A DNA stretch of 64,000 nt from Saprospiraceae bacterium (lineage in GTDB: Bacteria > Bacteroidota > Bacteroidia > Chitinophagales > Saprospiraceae): positions 1-64,000 of the forward strand of contig JAJCYI010000128.1 of assembly GCA_029263015.1 (NCBI GenBank), in the 5' to 3' direction. The notes below the pieces were generated by a model. That model was given only the letters and a program-made list of their open reading frames with translations. It searched no databases and was not told the origin of the DNA. Below, piece after piece: positions 56,901 through 64,000 of this stretch (within the stretch, counting starts at the first letter, position 1; each line of letters begins with the position of its first letter). The position numbers were made by a program, and so were the translations under genes.

Positions 56901-58798
56901 TTGAATGGACCTTCAATGACGGTTCTGGCACAACAAGTTCAGATGAAAACCCCAGTCATACTTTCCCTGGAGTGGGAACTTTTGAGGTGACTTTGGCAGC
57001 CACCAACGCATGTGGAACCTCCTATCTCACAGAAGAAGTGGACATCTTGGCCATCTACCCAACTGCCAGTTTTACAGCGAACCAAACGATTGGTTGTACT
57101 CCATTCATTGTTGAATTTTCTGACCAATCACTGGGCGTACCTGAATCTTGGCAATGGTCGTTCCCAGGTGGCAATCCTGCTTTTTCTTCCGAGCAAAATC
57201 CAACCATAACTTATTATAACAGTGGAACTTACAATGTTGAACTCCTCGTAGAAAATGCAGCGGGCGACAGTGAGATTTCACAAAATGACTTAATCGTCGT
57301 TGATGCCAGCCCAAGTCCCGGTTTCACATTCGATGTGACAGGGCCTGATGTTATTTTCTCAAACAATTCCTCCAATGCCAACTCGTATGAATGGGATTTC
57401 GGAGACATGATGGGAAATGGAAGTACTGATGCAGAACCTACTTATACTTTTCCGGGCCTTGGCAGTTTTGAAGTAACCTTGTTCGCTACCAATGACTGTG
57501 GCACTACTTCTTTTACCGAAACGGTCGTTATTTCAGTCATTCAACCGACGGCAGAATTTGCAGTCAATAGTTGGCTTGGTTGTGCGCCATTGGAAGTACA
57601 GTTTTCCGATCAATCAATGGGGGGTGAAATTGATAGTTGGGAATGGTCCTTTCCCGGTGGTGACCCAGCCGTTTCAACTGAGCAAAATCCAGCAGTAGTT
57701 TATAATTCTTTTGGCACTTATAATGTCTCGCTGAAAGTCAGCAATGCAATTGGGGACAGCGAGACCATGCTGACAGACCTGATCATGGTCGGTGATTCGC
57801 CCACGCCAAGTTTTACATTTGACATAACCGGCCCAGAGGTTGTGTTCACAAATACTTCCTCGAATGGAAATAGTTTCGAATGGAATTTTGGTGATGGGTC
57901 GGGCAGCACAAGCACCGAATTGGACACTGAATACACCTTTCCAGGTCTCGGGGCTTATGAAGTTACTTTGAATGCCACCAACGACTGCGGCACAGTGAGC
58001 ATTATCGAAACCATTGTTATCTCAGTAATACAACCAACTGCCGATTTTTCCGTAAATGAAATGGGTGGATGCATTCCATTTGAAGTCCAGTTCACGGACC
58101 TTTCAAATGGTGGGGAAATTGATAGCTGGGAATGGTCGTTTCCAGGAGGTGACCCTACCTTTTCCAATGAACAAAACCCAACTGTCGTTTATGAAAATGT
58201 GGGTACTTTCGGAGCACAACTTAAAGTTACCAATGCCATTGGAGACAGTCAGGTCAATATTGCCGACCTGATTATTGTTGACGATGTGCCAGTAGCTGAA
58301 TTCACTTTTGATGTCAATGGGCCAGAGGTGACTTTTGAAAACAACTCTTCCAATTCCGTTTCTTTTGAATGGAGTTTCGGCGATGGGCTTGGCAATACGA
58401 GTGATGAACAGGATCCGTTTTATATTTTTGAAAATATTGGTGATTACGAAGTGATCCTTACTGCTACAAATGATTGCGGTTCAGTCGTTTACAGTCAAAT
58501 CGTGAGCATCACTTCTCCAACTTCTACAATTGGTTTGGACAAACAGGTACTTGAATTTTCTGCATTTCCAAATCCGTTTAATAAGGAAATCACTGTAAAT
58601 TTTGAAATGACTCATCCATCTGAAAATGCGTTCATAATTGTCCATAATCTTCTTGGTGAAAAGATTGCTTCCATACGCCTTGACCAAATAAAAGGATCAT
58701 ACATTTTGCAGTATGAAATCCAGCAAGATGGAATCTATTTTTTACAATTGATGGTGGAAAATAGAATCAATGAAGTGATTAAAGTTGTGAAAAACTGA
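53996..58798 (+). CDS. T9SS-exported choice-of-anchor-B protein with about ten PKD repeats
   Basis: 1600 residues. Signal peptide about 1-19 (TLAICQ). The N-terminal choice-of-anchor-B region, about 20-350 (DQMDYTVNNNDVWGW, VSIVELSDP), resembles surface proteins of the LVIVD type. Two carboxypeptidase-regulatory-like modules follow (AAIFGAEIHIE; TPISGALVALQSSG). About ten PKD domains then run over about 700-1500, alternating between a Cys-containing type (GCTPFVVEFSD with WEWSFPGGDP) and a simpler type (FTFDVTGPEVVF with NFGDGSG). The end is a type A T9SS sorting domain (SAFPNPFNKEITVNFEMTH). It is likely a cell-surface or released adhesin. The downstream gap is full of repeats. Confidence 0.88.
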   Translation: MKKFLLSFLLSIYATLAICQLNMQLLDQMDYTVNNNDVWGWVDPDDGTEYAIVGLVNGVSIVELSDPQNIQEVQFVPGPNSTWRDIKTWGNYIYVTNESSGGLKVINMTNAPNNITWSNWTPFISGLGTLKDCHNLYIDEFGYCYLAGCNLNGGGALIVDVFSNPGSPQYISKGPSKYAHDVFVQNNKMYTSEINGGDLGIYNVSNKLNISQLASQETPYNFTHNAWVNEADNVVFTTDEKANAPVAAYDISDLNDIVALDQFRPLSTAGQGVIPHNVHVWDDWLIISYYTSGGIIADASRPGNIIEVGNWDTFLGGNGGFSGVWGAYPFLPSGLVLLTDISSGLYVCGVDYVRACWLEGQITNAVNGAAIFGAEIHIESNLTNEATSGLLGDYQTGQATPGTFNVVFSAPGFVTQTIPVVLQNGVLTILDVALQPLIPVTSYSGTVVSAIDGTPISGALVALQSSGFYFTAVTNGSGIFTFNNIYADDYTLTAAKWGHLHASIDVLPISFNTDPVVLEMYLGYQDDFILSQGWTTQTTAATGWWDRVEPVGTFLNGQFSNPDFDVPNDIGDRCFVTGNGGGAAGTDDVDDGMVRLISPEMDLTIYYEPVLSYFTWFVNGGGNVPPNDAFEVRISNGMEEVVLENISTSNPNWNNKSSFTISDYIAITSTMKVIFETSDLAATGHIVEAAVDAFRVSESAYPPFVSTDTLGCPGDQVGFSDPSSFGFSWSWVFENGNPANSDLQNQSVEYNMSGEYDVTLEVMTKTGQVFTIDGPGFISIGTPPTAEFTLNVDTLQASFTNSSTGGSSYYWDFGDGEMSTEQSPEHPYPAPGNYEVTLTVEGTCGPTVLTEEIVIPAYQPTANFTINQTIGCTPFVVEFSDMSFGFPDSWEWSFPGGDPSTSSEQNPTVTYQGAGSFDVSLKVINQAGENELAFDNIIEVNSAPATSFGFSNDGAIVSFDNTSTNADSFEWTFNDGSGTTSSDENPSHTFPGVGTFEVTLAATNACGTSYLTEEVDILAIYPTASFTANQTIGCTPFIVEFSDQSLGVPESWQWSFPGGNPAFSSEQNPTITYYNSGTYNVELLVENAAGDSEISQNDLIVVDASPSPGFTFDVTGPDVIFSNNSSNANSYEWDFGDMMGNGSTDAEPTYTFPGLGSFEVTLFATNDCGTTSFTETVVISVIQPTAEFAVNSWLGCAPLEVQFSDQSMGGEIDSWEWSFPGGDPAVSTEQNPAVVYNSFGTYNVSLKVSNAIGDSETMLTDLIMVGDSPTPSFTFDITGPEVVFTNTSSNGNSFEWNFGDGSGSTSTELDTEYTFPGLGAYEVTLNATNDCGTVSIIETIVISVIQPTADFSVNEMGGCIPFEVQFTDLSNGGEIDSWEWSFPGGDPTFSNEQNPTVVYENVGTFGAQLKVTNAIGDSQVNIADLIIVDDVPVAEFTFDVNGPEVTFENNSSNSVSFEWSFGDGLGNTSDEQDPFYIFENIGDYEVILTATNDCGSVVYSQIVSITSPTSTIGLDKQVLEFSAFPNPFNKEITVNFEMTHPSENAFIIVHNLLGEKIASIRLDQIKGSYILQYEIQQDGIYFLQLMVENRINEVIKVVKN

Positions 58799-58817
58799 CG
58801 CCAATAGACTTGTAACT

Positions 58818-59090
58818 GATTTCCGAAATTTCAGTCACTTTGAAAACGGCCAATGCCCGACCTGGAATACTGCCCACGGGTAATTTCGGAAATCTCACGG
58901 GAAACAACTACTAAGATTTCCGAAATTCGCCCTGAATTTATTCTCTGCGCGGAGCATTGGCTTCGCTCTTGGCTACTGAAATTTCGGAAATCCATCTTTT
59001 TAGAAAGGTGTCAGTCACTGGCGCAGGACGGTGTCCTGTGTCCGCCTGCTATTTTGAAGTACGGTGGGGCACAGGACGCAATCCTGCGCC
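58818..59090. repeat. alternating-orientation repeat cluster
   Basis: Four copies of a 13-bp unit alternate in orientation: GATTTCCGAAATT at 58818-58830 and 58915-58927, and its reverse AATTTCGGAAATC at 58882-58894 and 58980-58992. They are followed by an inverted repeat with GGCGCAGGAC on the left (59020-59040) and GTCC/CCTGCGCC on the right (59070-59090). The 344-bp region has no convincing gene. Confidence 0.85.
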
Positions 59091-59142
59091 AGCGAAGTCC
59101 ACAAACAATTAATTTTTAATCCATCATTTTTCATTAATAATA

Positions 59143-60441
59143 ATGCCCATTACCCAGCCCTCCGACATCCGCCTTAACAGGCGAAATGACCTGGAAGCCA
59201 TCATCGGCCATCCACCAGGTTGGAGCTTGCGTTGGGGCATGACCGTGCTTTTCCTGAGCATGGTTTTGCTGATCGGCATCAGTTGGTTTGTCAGTTATCC
59301 CGACATCGTGGAAGCCAGGGCTGTGCTGACCACCGAAAACCCGCCAATCAGGTTGATCGCAGGCGCATCTGCCAAAATTATTTCACTAAAAAAAGACAAC
59401 GGCGACCGGGTTAACAAAGGTGAACTTTTGGGCATTTTGGATAACCCGGCCAAAGCTGAGGATGTCTACGTTTTGGAAAAAATTGTGTCTGGATTGAGTG
59501 AAAATGACGCTTCCACCTACCTATCAATAAATTTACCCGACAACCTCAAACTTGGTAGCCTTCAAAATGAATATGCGAGGCTTGTCCGAAATTTCGAAGA
59601 TTTGCAATATTATCTTTCTCAAAACACCAATTACCTGAAAATCAATAATTTGCGATCTCAGATTTCGGAAATATTGAGCATGGATGAATCGCTCGGAAAG
59701 CAAGTTTCCATATTTGAAGACGAACTGGCATTGTACCAAAAAAATGTACAGCGGGACAGCATATTATACGCCCAAAATTCCCTGAGCGAACTGGAATACG
59801 AACAAAGCCAATCCAGTTATCTTTTGATGAAACGCCAACTGGAAAGCCTCCGCTCCGGCTCTGCCAAAAACAGGTTGGAAATCCAACAGTTACAGGCACA
59901 GATCATTGACCTGCAACAGTTGCAATCTGACGCACAAAATGATCGCCTTTTGGCCATCCGCAACGACATCCAACGTCTAAAAGGCGAGATTGACACCTGG
60001 AAGAAAACGTGGTTGTTGATTGCTCCAATTTCTGGGGAAATCGCCCTCACCCATACATGGAGCGAGCAACAATTTGTGAATGCCGGAGAAGAAATAATGA
60101 CTGTTGTGCCACAAGAAAGTGCCGGCGCCATCATTGCCAAAGCCACCCTCACCGGAACCAATGCCGGAAAAATAAAAGAAGGAATGGAAGCCCACCTCCG
60201 CCTCGATGGTTTCCCTTATCAGGAATTTGGGCTGCTCAATGGAATGGTTGGAATGATCGCCCTCGTGCCTAGCCAAGACGGTATTGAAATTGAAATAAAG
60301 TTGCCTGAAAACCTTGTGACCAGTTACAACGAACCGATCCCGTTCCGACAGGAAATGGAAGGCACAGCGAGGATCGTCACAGAAGAACGCAATCTCCTAT
60401 TGAGGGTTCTGGAAAAATTGCGAGCGGCATTTGATGAGTAG
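59143..60441 (+). CDS. HlyD-family membrane-fusion adaptor
   Basis: 432 residues. An N-terminal span at about 27-49 (WGMTVLFLSMVLLIGISWFV) is followed by a lipoyl/barrel-type hybrid motif (LIAGASAKIISLKKDNGD, VNKGELLGILDNP), a long coiled-coil hairpin (about 125-285) and a beta-barrel C-terminus (IAKATLTGTNAGKIKEGMEAHLRL). HlyD proteins link the inner-membrane ABC exporter to an outer-membrane TolC-like duct. The C39 exporter at 51,587 is the likely partner, although 5.3 kb and a T9SS gene separate them. It is the last plus-strand gene, convergent with the GGGPS gene. Confidence 0.92.
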   Translation: MPITQPSDIRLNRRNDLEAIIGHPPGWSLRWGMTVLFLSMVLLIGISWFVSYPDIVEARAVLTTENPPIRLIAGASAKIISLKKDNGDRVNKGELLGILDNPAKAEDVYVLEKIVSGLSENDASTYLSINLPDNLKLGSLQNEYARLVRNFEDLQYYLSQNTNYLKINNLRSQISEILSMDESLGKQVSIFEDELALYQKNVQRDSILYAQNSLSELEYEQSQSSYLLMKRQLESLRSGSAKNRLEIQQLQAQIIDLQQLQSDAQNDRLLAIRNDIQRLKGEIDTWKKTWLLIAPISGEIALTHTWSEQQFVNAGEEIMTVVPQESAGAIIAKATLTGTNAGKIKEGMEAHLRLDGFPYQEFGLLNGMVGMIALVPSQDGIEIEIKLPENLVTSYNEPIPFRQEMEGTARIVTEERNLLLRVLEKLRAAFDE

Positions 60442-60452
60442 AAAGATTGCAC

Positions 60453-61193
60453 TTACCCAGCCCCATGCACCGCCTCCGCCATTTCAATCACCAAATCCGG
60501 ATCTTTTTCAATGGCGTTACCGACCACAATAATATCGGCACCAGCTTTAGCATTTTCAGCAGCTTTTTCAGGCGTCCTGATCCCCCCACCCACAATCAAA
60601 GGCACTGACACTGCACCACTGACCGATTCGATCAGGTCTTCACCGATAGGCTTTTTGGCACCGCTCCCTGCATCCATATAAAGCAATCGAAGTCCGAGCA
60701 TTTCGCCAGCCATTGCGGTACAAACAGCAATGTCCTCCTTATGCGTCGGGATGGGTCGGGTATTGCTCATGTACAAGACAGAGGTTTCTGCCTCGCCATC
60801 AATCAGCATGTATCCCGTGGGCATTACTTCCAAAGGACTCAGTTTGAGATAAGGTGCAGCAATTACATGATTGCCGATCAGCAAGTCCGCATTCCTGCCC
60901 GAAATCAAGGATAGGAATAGGATCGCATCTGCTTTCCAGCTCAATTGTAGGGAACTTCCGGGAAATAGGACCATCGGTATGTTGCACCGCTCCTTGATGG
61001 CCAATAAACACTGGTCGAGCTGGTTGTTGACGATGAGACTGCCACCGATGAAAAAATAGTCAACATTTGCTTTTATGGCATTTTCCAAAACGGCGTCCAT
61101 GTTGCCGAGCCGGACCTTATCGGGGTCGACAAGGACGATGAATTTTTTTTTGCCTGTTTTCTTGGCCTCTTCGAATTGTGTGAGGATTGACAT
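60453..61193 (-). CDS. geranylgeranylglyceryl/heptaprenylglyceryl phosphate synthase
   Basis: 246 residues of the PcrB/GGGPS TIM-barrel family: FIVLVDPDKV near the N-terminus, DYFFIGGSL, LFPGSSLQLSWKADAILFLSLISGRN, and the phosphate-binding GGGIRTPEKA with VVGNAIEKDP at the end. It joins sn-glycerol-1-phosphate to a polyprenyl diphosphate, the first step of archaeal-type ether lipids. Bacteroidota encode a distinct group, whose product use is not settled. It is in the envelope region, upstream of nothing on its strand in this window. Confidence 0.94.
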   Translation of the reverse strand: MSILTQFEEAKKTGKKKFIVLVDPDKVRLGNMDAVLENAIKANVDYFFIGGSLIVNNQLDQCLLAIKERCNIPMVLFPGSSLQLSWKADAILFLSLISGRNADLLIGNHVIAAPYLKLSPLEVMPTGYMLIDGEAETSVLYMSNTRPIPTHKEDIAVCTAMAGEMLGLRLLYMDAGSGAKKPIGEDLIESVSGAVSVPLIVGGGIRTPEKAAENAKAGADIIVVGNAIEKDPDLVIEMAEAVHGAG

Positions 61194-61223
61194 TAGGGTG
61201 TTTGTTTACAGCTGATTTTTCAG

Positions 61224-62585
61224 TCACAAGGATAATGCTTTTTCTCGATTTCTCAGGTATTCCCAAATAAACGAAGCAAATACAATCAGGTATTCAATTG
61301 CAACAACAGTTAAGTTCTCCAAATAAGGCTCGTAACTATAATTTATATAAGTCCAAAAAATAAGATAAGACCAGATGATTGGAAAACGAAAATTGGTAAA
61401 AACACAGAGCACAATTGGCAATGCCGTGTACCAAGGATGCATGGTGGTGGTGCAGATCAGGTAAAGGGAAATAGCAAGCAACCACCAATATGCGATATTC
61501 TTCCAGTTGGGTAGTTGGCCTGGAAAATCCGCATTAATCTGATGTTTAAATGCCATCCATAATATACCTATCCCTGCGGCCAATCCGAGCAGTGGTCCGA
61601 GCAACCTTATCTGATTATATCCAGTCAAGTGAAAACCTATCCATCTGGACAAATAATAAATACTTGCATTATATTCCAATTTTTGAAAATACAAGTTCAG
61701 GCTTTCGCCAAAATTCTGAATAAAACTTGTGTTTAATATTGGAATAAAAAGAAGGATGGAAATAAATCCAGTTATAAAAAAATATCGAAAGCTTTTTTTC
61801 CAGCCGATCCTATTAATTAAAAAAGGAAGGAACAATAAGGTCAATAATTTAGAACATATAGAAAGGGAAAAAGCGATTGCTGACCAGTCATAATGATTTT
61901 TTATAATTAGCCATAATGCCAAAAGCAGGAAGAAAATCATAGCCCCCTCGAAATGTAAGTTGCCAGTTATTTCGAAAATAATCAATGGGTTCAACGCATA
62001 CCACAAAACATTTTTTGCAGGCATTTCAAAATGCCTTAACAGTTTGATTATTAAAACAATAGACCCTATTTCAAATAAAAAAAGCCAACCTTTCATCATT
62101 ACTGAACTCCAATAGATACTTTCAGGAAATAACCAACATGCACTTGCAAACTGCGCCTGTGCCACTGGCGGATAAACAGTGAAAAAATTCTTCGAACCAT
62201 AAGCTTCAAACAATTCCCGAGTTATTCCTTTCACTTCTATATTATTTTCCAAATAATACAATGGCAAATGGTCAAATGGATTAAACCCCTGTACTAACAA
62301 CCGACCATCCCATATAAATCTATAAACGTCGTTCGATAAATTCGGGAGCGAAAAAACAAGAACCAATCTCAGCAATATGGCGAGTACAATAAAAAAATTG
62401 AGCGCATTTTTATCATTATTATTTGAAGTATTTTTAACAACATATAAATACAATAAAAACAGTGAAGAATATAAACCGATAATCTCCCAAAATTCATTCT
62501 GTTCTACAAAATAACCAAGCAATATGGTTATTGCAACCATTGAAATTGATATCAGCCATCTGTTTATTTTCATTTTAACCTTCAT
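61224..62585 (-). CDS. GT-C fold polyprenyl-linked glycosyltransferase-like membrane protein
   Basis: 453 residues from ATG 62585; a GTG at 62621 and an ATG at 62573 are alternatives. About a dozen hydrophobic segments. An early periplasmic loop holds NDVYRFIWDGRLLVQGFNPFDHLP, the acidic GT-C loop pattern seen in mannosyltransferase-type enzymes. Such enzymes use polyprenyl-phosphate sugars to modify lipids, glycans or proteins outside the membrane. The donor and acceptor are unknown. It lies 50 bp after the glycosyltransferase gene on the same strand, so the two may act on one glycan. Confidence 0.8.
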   Translation of the reverse strand: MKVKMKINRWLISISMVAITILLGYFVEQNEFWEIIGLYSSLFLLYLYVVKNTSNNNDKNALNFFIVLAILLRLVLVFSLPNLSNDVYRFIWDGRLLVQGFNPFDHLPLYYLENNIEVKGITRELFEAYGSKNFFTVYPPVAQAQFASACWLFPESIYWSSVMMKGWLFLFEIGSIVLIIKLLRHFEMPAKNVLWYALNPLIIFEITGNLHFEGAMIFFLLLALWLIIKNHYDWSAIAFSLSICSKLLTLLFLPFLINRIGWKKSFRYFFITGFISILLFIPILNTSFIQNFGESLNLYFQKLEYNASIYYLSRWIGFHLTGYNQIRLLGPLLGLAAGIGILWMAFKHQINADFPGQLPNWKNIAYWWLLAISLYLICTTTMHPWYTALPIVLCVFTNFRFPIIWSYLIFWTYINYSYEPYLENLTVVAIEYLIVFASFIWEYLRNREKALSL

Positions 62586-62634
62586 TGTAAAAAATCCTAT
62601 AACCTCCCAGTGCGCAAACACGTATGGGGTTTGC

Positions 62635-63432
62635 TCAGAAGCGACGCTTTTTAGAAAAGCGTTGTTTCTTCCCCTTCTCTTGCCATAATTCTTTTAATAT
62701 CCGATAACGCAACCTCACCATATATGCACTGCGCCAACTAATAATCCATCCTGCCTTTCCATCCAAAATTCCTTTTTTCAAAATATAAGTACGGAAAAAG
62801 CGGACAATCGGAGAAAACCACAGTTTTATATAATTTGCTTTTTTGCCTTTAGAAAACCGCTCTTGGGCAGACAACCCTGCATACTTTTTGATGCGCTGGA
62901 AATGGTCTTCACTGTTTTTATAGGAATAGTGATACAGTTTCCCTTTTACCTTAACCTCCTGAAAATCAGTAGGGGTAGATAATGTTTCATGAACAAATTC
63001 ACCCTGCCATTTAACATCGTTGCGGTTAAATAAACGCACCTTCCACTCAGGATACCAACCACAATGGTAAATCCATTTACCACAATAATTTGTCAGCCGA
63101 TCAAGTGCGTAAACATGGCCATTCTTTAGCGCTGCATTTTTTAAGGAATTAATTAATTCTTCGGAAAGTACCTCATCGGAATCAATGGAAAGTATCCAGT
63201 CATTTTTAGCAAGGGAGTTGCCAAGGTTTTTGGTTTGAGAATAACCAAGCCATTCTTGGGGGATTAACCTCACGCCCAGTTTTTTGCAAATTTCCACCGT
63301 ACCGTCAGTGCTGAAACTATCGAGTACAATAATTTCATCACAAACTTTTTGCAGTGCCTTGAGACATGGCTCAATCATATCCACCACATTATGGGAAATG
63401 ATTACCGCTGATATTTTATCGACCCGAGTCAT
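62635..63432 (-). CDS. glycosyltransferase family 2, WaaE/KdtX-like
   Basis: 265 residues. The GT-A fold shows ISAVIISHNVVDMIEPCLKAL at the start, VLDSFSTDGT for nucleotide binding and the metal-site SIDSDEVLSEEL. The later RLTNYCGKWIYHCGWYPEWKVRLFNR matches the WaaE/KdtX branch, which adds a hexose to the LPS inner core in other bacteria. The C-terminus is very basic (KKQRFSKKRRF), and the last nine codons plus stop lie inside the hairpin 62637-62669. The DUF3810 gene is 17 bp upstream, so these genes likely form one operon. Confidence 0.9.
   Translation of the reverse strand: MTRVDKISAVIISHNVVDMIEPCLKALQKVCDEIIVLDSFSTDGTVEICKKLGVRLIPQEWLGYSQTKNLGNSLAKNDWILSIDSDEVLSEELINSLKNAALKNGHVYALDRLTNYCGKWIYHCGWYPEWKVRLFNRNDVKWQGEFVHETLSTPTDFQEVKVKGKLYHYSYKNSEDHFQRIKKYAGLSAQERFSKGKKANYIKLWFSPIVRFFRTYILKKGILDGKAGWIISWRSAYMVRLRYRILKELWQEKGKKQRFSKKRRF
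62637..62669. repeat. AGAAGCGACGCTTTT-family hairpin inside the 3' end of the GT2 gene
   Basis: AGAAGCGACGCTTTT (62637-62651) pairs with GAAAAGCGTTGTTTCTT in the other arm with a few mismatches. It overlaps the stop of the glycosyltransferase gene, so the repeat supplies the C-terminal codons. Confidence 0.85.
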
Positions 63433-63449
63433 GAGGCGAAGATATTTAT

Positions 63450-64000
63450 TTAATCGTTACTAAGACCTAACCGCCACGCCCTTACCAACATCGTCACCCG
63501 GTCGTAATTTTTTATGCCCTCGTCAATGCCCTGCGCTTTTAGATAAGCGTTATATGTAGCATTCCTTATTCTGGGAAAAATATCTGGATATTTCGTCATT
63601 TCATCCCGGATGGCCTGGAGGTCATTTTTTATACCCGCGGGTAAATTTTCCAAAATTTCTTTGTATTCCTCTGGACGGTAAGCCCGATAATCTGGGGCGA
63701 CATATCGGAAATAATAAAGGTAACCCACATAATTCAAATATAGATCGTCCGATCGGGTACAGGCCAAATAGGCCAAAAAATTGCAGTCTCCCTCCCCTCC
63801 GATACCATAAGCATGAGACATTTCATGTGCCAATACAAAAGGCAATTGCAAGTGGTGCAACCCAGGATCAATATGTCCCTCACCAGTGAAAGGAATATAT
63901 ACGCCCGCTGTGCTAATTCGCAGCAGTATCCCTTTTGGGAAGAGTAGCCGGCCCCGAACTTTTGCAGGTATTGGATATCCAAATTCCTTTAAATTCTGTG
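63450..64000 (-). CDS. DUF3810 membrane-associated zinc-peptidase-like protein (5' end outside window)
   Basis: The frame stays open from the stop at 63450 to the right edge (about 183 codons), so the gene starts beyond 64,000. The visible part has the DUF3810 metallopeptidase-like core HEMSHAYGIGGEGDC with its HExxH, preceded by LHHLQLPFVLA and VYIPFTGEG. The later WEEK-free helical region (YRPEEYKEILENLPAGIKND) follows. The family is common in Bacteroidota; activity is unproven. An internal TTG at 63860 could be mistaken for a start but the upstream codons (GYPIPAKVRGRLLFP) are conserved-looking. Confidence 0.85.
   Translation of the reverse strand, partial: QNLKEFGYPIPAKVRGRLLFPKGILLRISTAGVYIPFTGEGHIDPGLHHLQLPFVLAHEMSHAYGIGGEGDCNFLAYLACTRSDDLYLNYVGYLYYFRYVAPDYRAYRPEEYKEILENLPAGIKNDLQAIRDEMTKYPDIFPRIRNATYNAYLKAQGIDEGIKNYDRVTMLVRAWRLGLSND

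Noticed and set aside
58853-59119. 88-codon plus-strand open frame after the PKD gene
   Set aside because: It runs through the repeat cluster at 58,818-59,090, has no protein-like pattern and is open only because of the repeats.
1-64000. tRNA, rRNA, CRISPR arrays, riboswitches
   Set aside because: No cloverleaf, rRNA-like stretch, regularly spaced repeat array or recognisable riboswitch core was found in the intergenic regions. The repeated palindromes lack the regular spacing of CRISPR.

Overview
The window comes from a member of the phylum Bacteroidota, most likely a Saprospiria-type marine or environmental gliding or filamentous bacterium. This is inferred from family content: three large exported proteins with C-terminal type IX secretion (T9SS) sorting domains, two DUF5686 outer-membrane proteins with carboxypeptidase-regulatory-like N-termini, a Bacteroidota-type LptD/amidase/MCE envelope cluster, a bacterial GGGP synthase, DUF3810, lipoproteins with acidic residues after the lipid-accepting Cys, and TAnnTTTG-like promoter elements. 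No rRNA, tRNA, CRISPR array or intact insertion sequence was seen.

Layout. 1-10.5 kb: a lipoprotein, an HtrA-like protease, a DUF5686/DUF547 pair, small unknown exported proteins, a translationally coupled DUF4240 / URI-like nuclease-toxin-domain pair, murB and an HMG-CoA lyase. 10.6-22.8 kb: a small membrane protein, a ParE-type toxin-antitoxin pair, a second DUF5686 protein, acpH, ychF, then an envelope block (MCE protein and amidase on the minus strand, LptD-like protein on the plus strand), a fold-back repeat and a GNAT acetyltransferase. 22.9-34.6 kb: a T9SS-exported Asp-box protein, a MalY/PatB-type lyase with a nitrilase, an McrBC restriction pair, a very large Asp-box propeller protein and a small barrel protein. 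35-42.5 kb: a giant T9SS protein with dockerin-like and cohesin-like parts, a PepD-type dipeptidase and a sensor histidine kinase. 42.6-49.3 kb: an AT-rich, one-strand cluster of a leucine-rich-repeat Roc-COR GTPase flanked by three membrane-anchored TAXI-type binding-protein paralogues, one of them internally deleted. 49.9-64 kb: a MATE exporter, a C39-peptidase ABC exporter and its HlyD partner separated by a 1600-residue PKD/T9SS protein, then GGGP synthase, a GT-C glycosyltransferase, a WaaE-like glycosyltransferase and the end of a DUF3810 gene running off the right edge.

How it fits together. Most of the window is envelope construction and surface export: peptidoglycan (murB, amidase), LPS and lipid handling (LptD-like, MCE, glycosyltransferases, GGGPS), and secreted adhesin or enzyme-like proteins. 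Conflict and defence functions are scattered among them (ParE pair, URI-toxin pair, McrBC, LRR-Roc cluster). The strongest candidate for an undescribed system is the LRR-Roc-COR/TAXI cluster at 42,610-49,296. It pairs a STAND-like Roco switch carrying a C-terminal effector-associated-type helical domain with receptors that have a periplasmic ligand-binding domain, a second membrane span and a cytoplasmic tail.

The intergenic DNA is unusually rich in long near-perfect palindromes that form at least three recurring families plus singletons. Two hairpins also encode the last residues and stop codon of an upstream reading frame.
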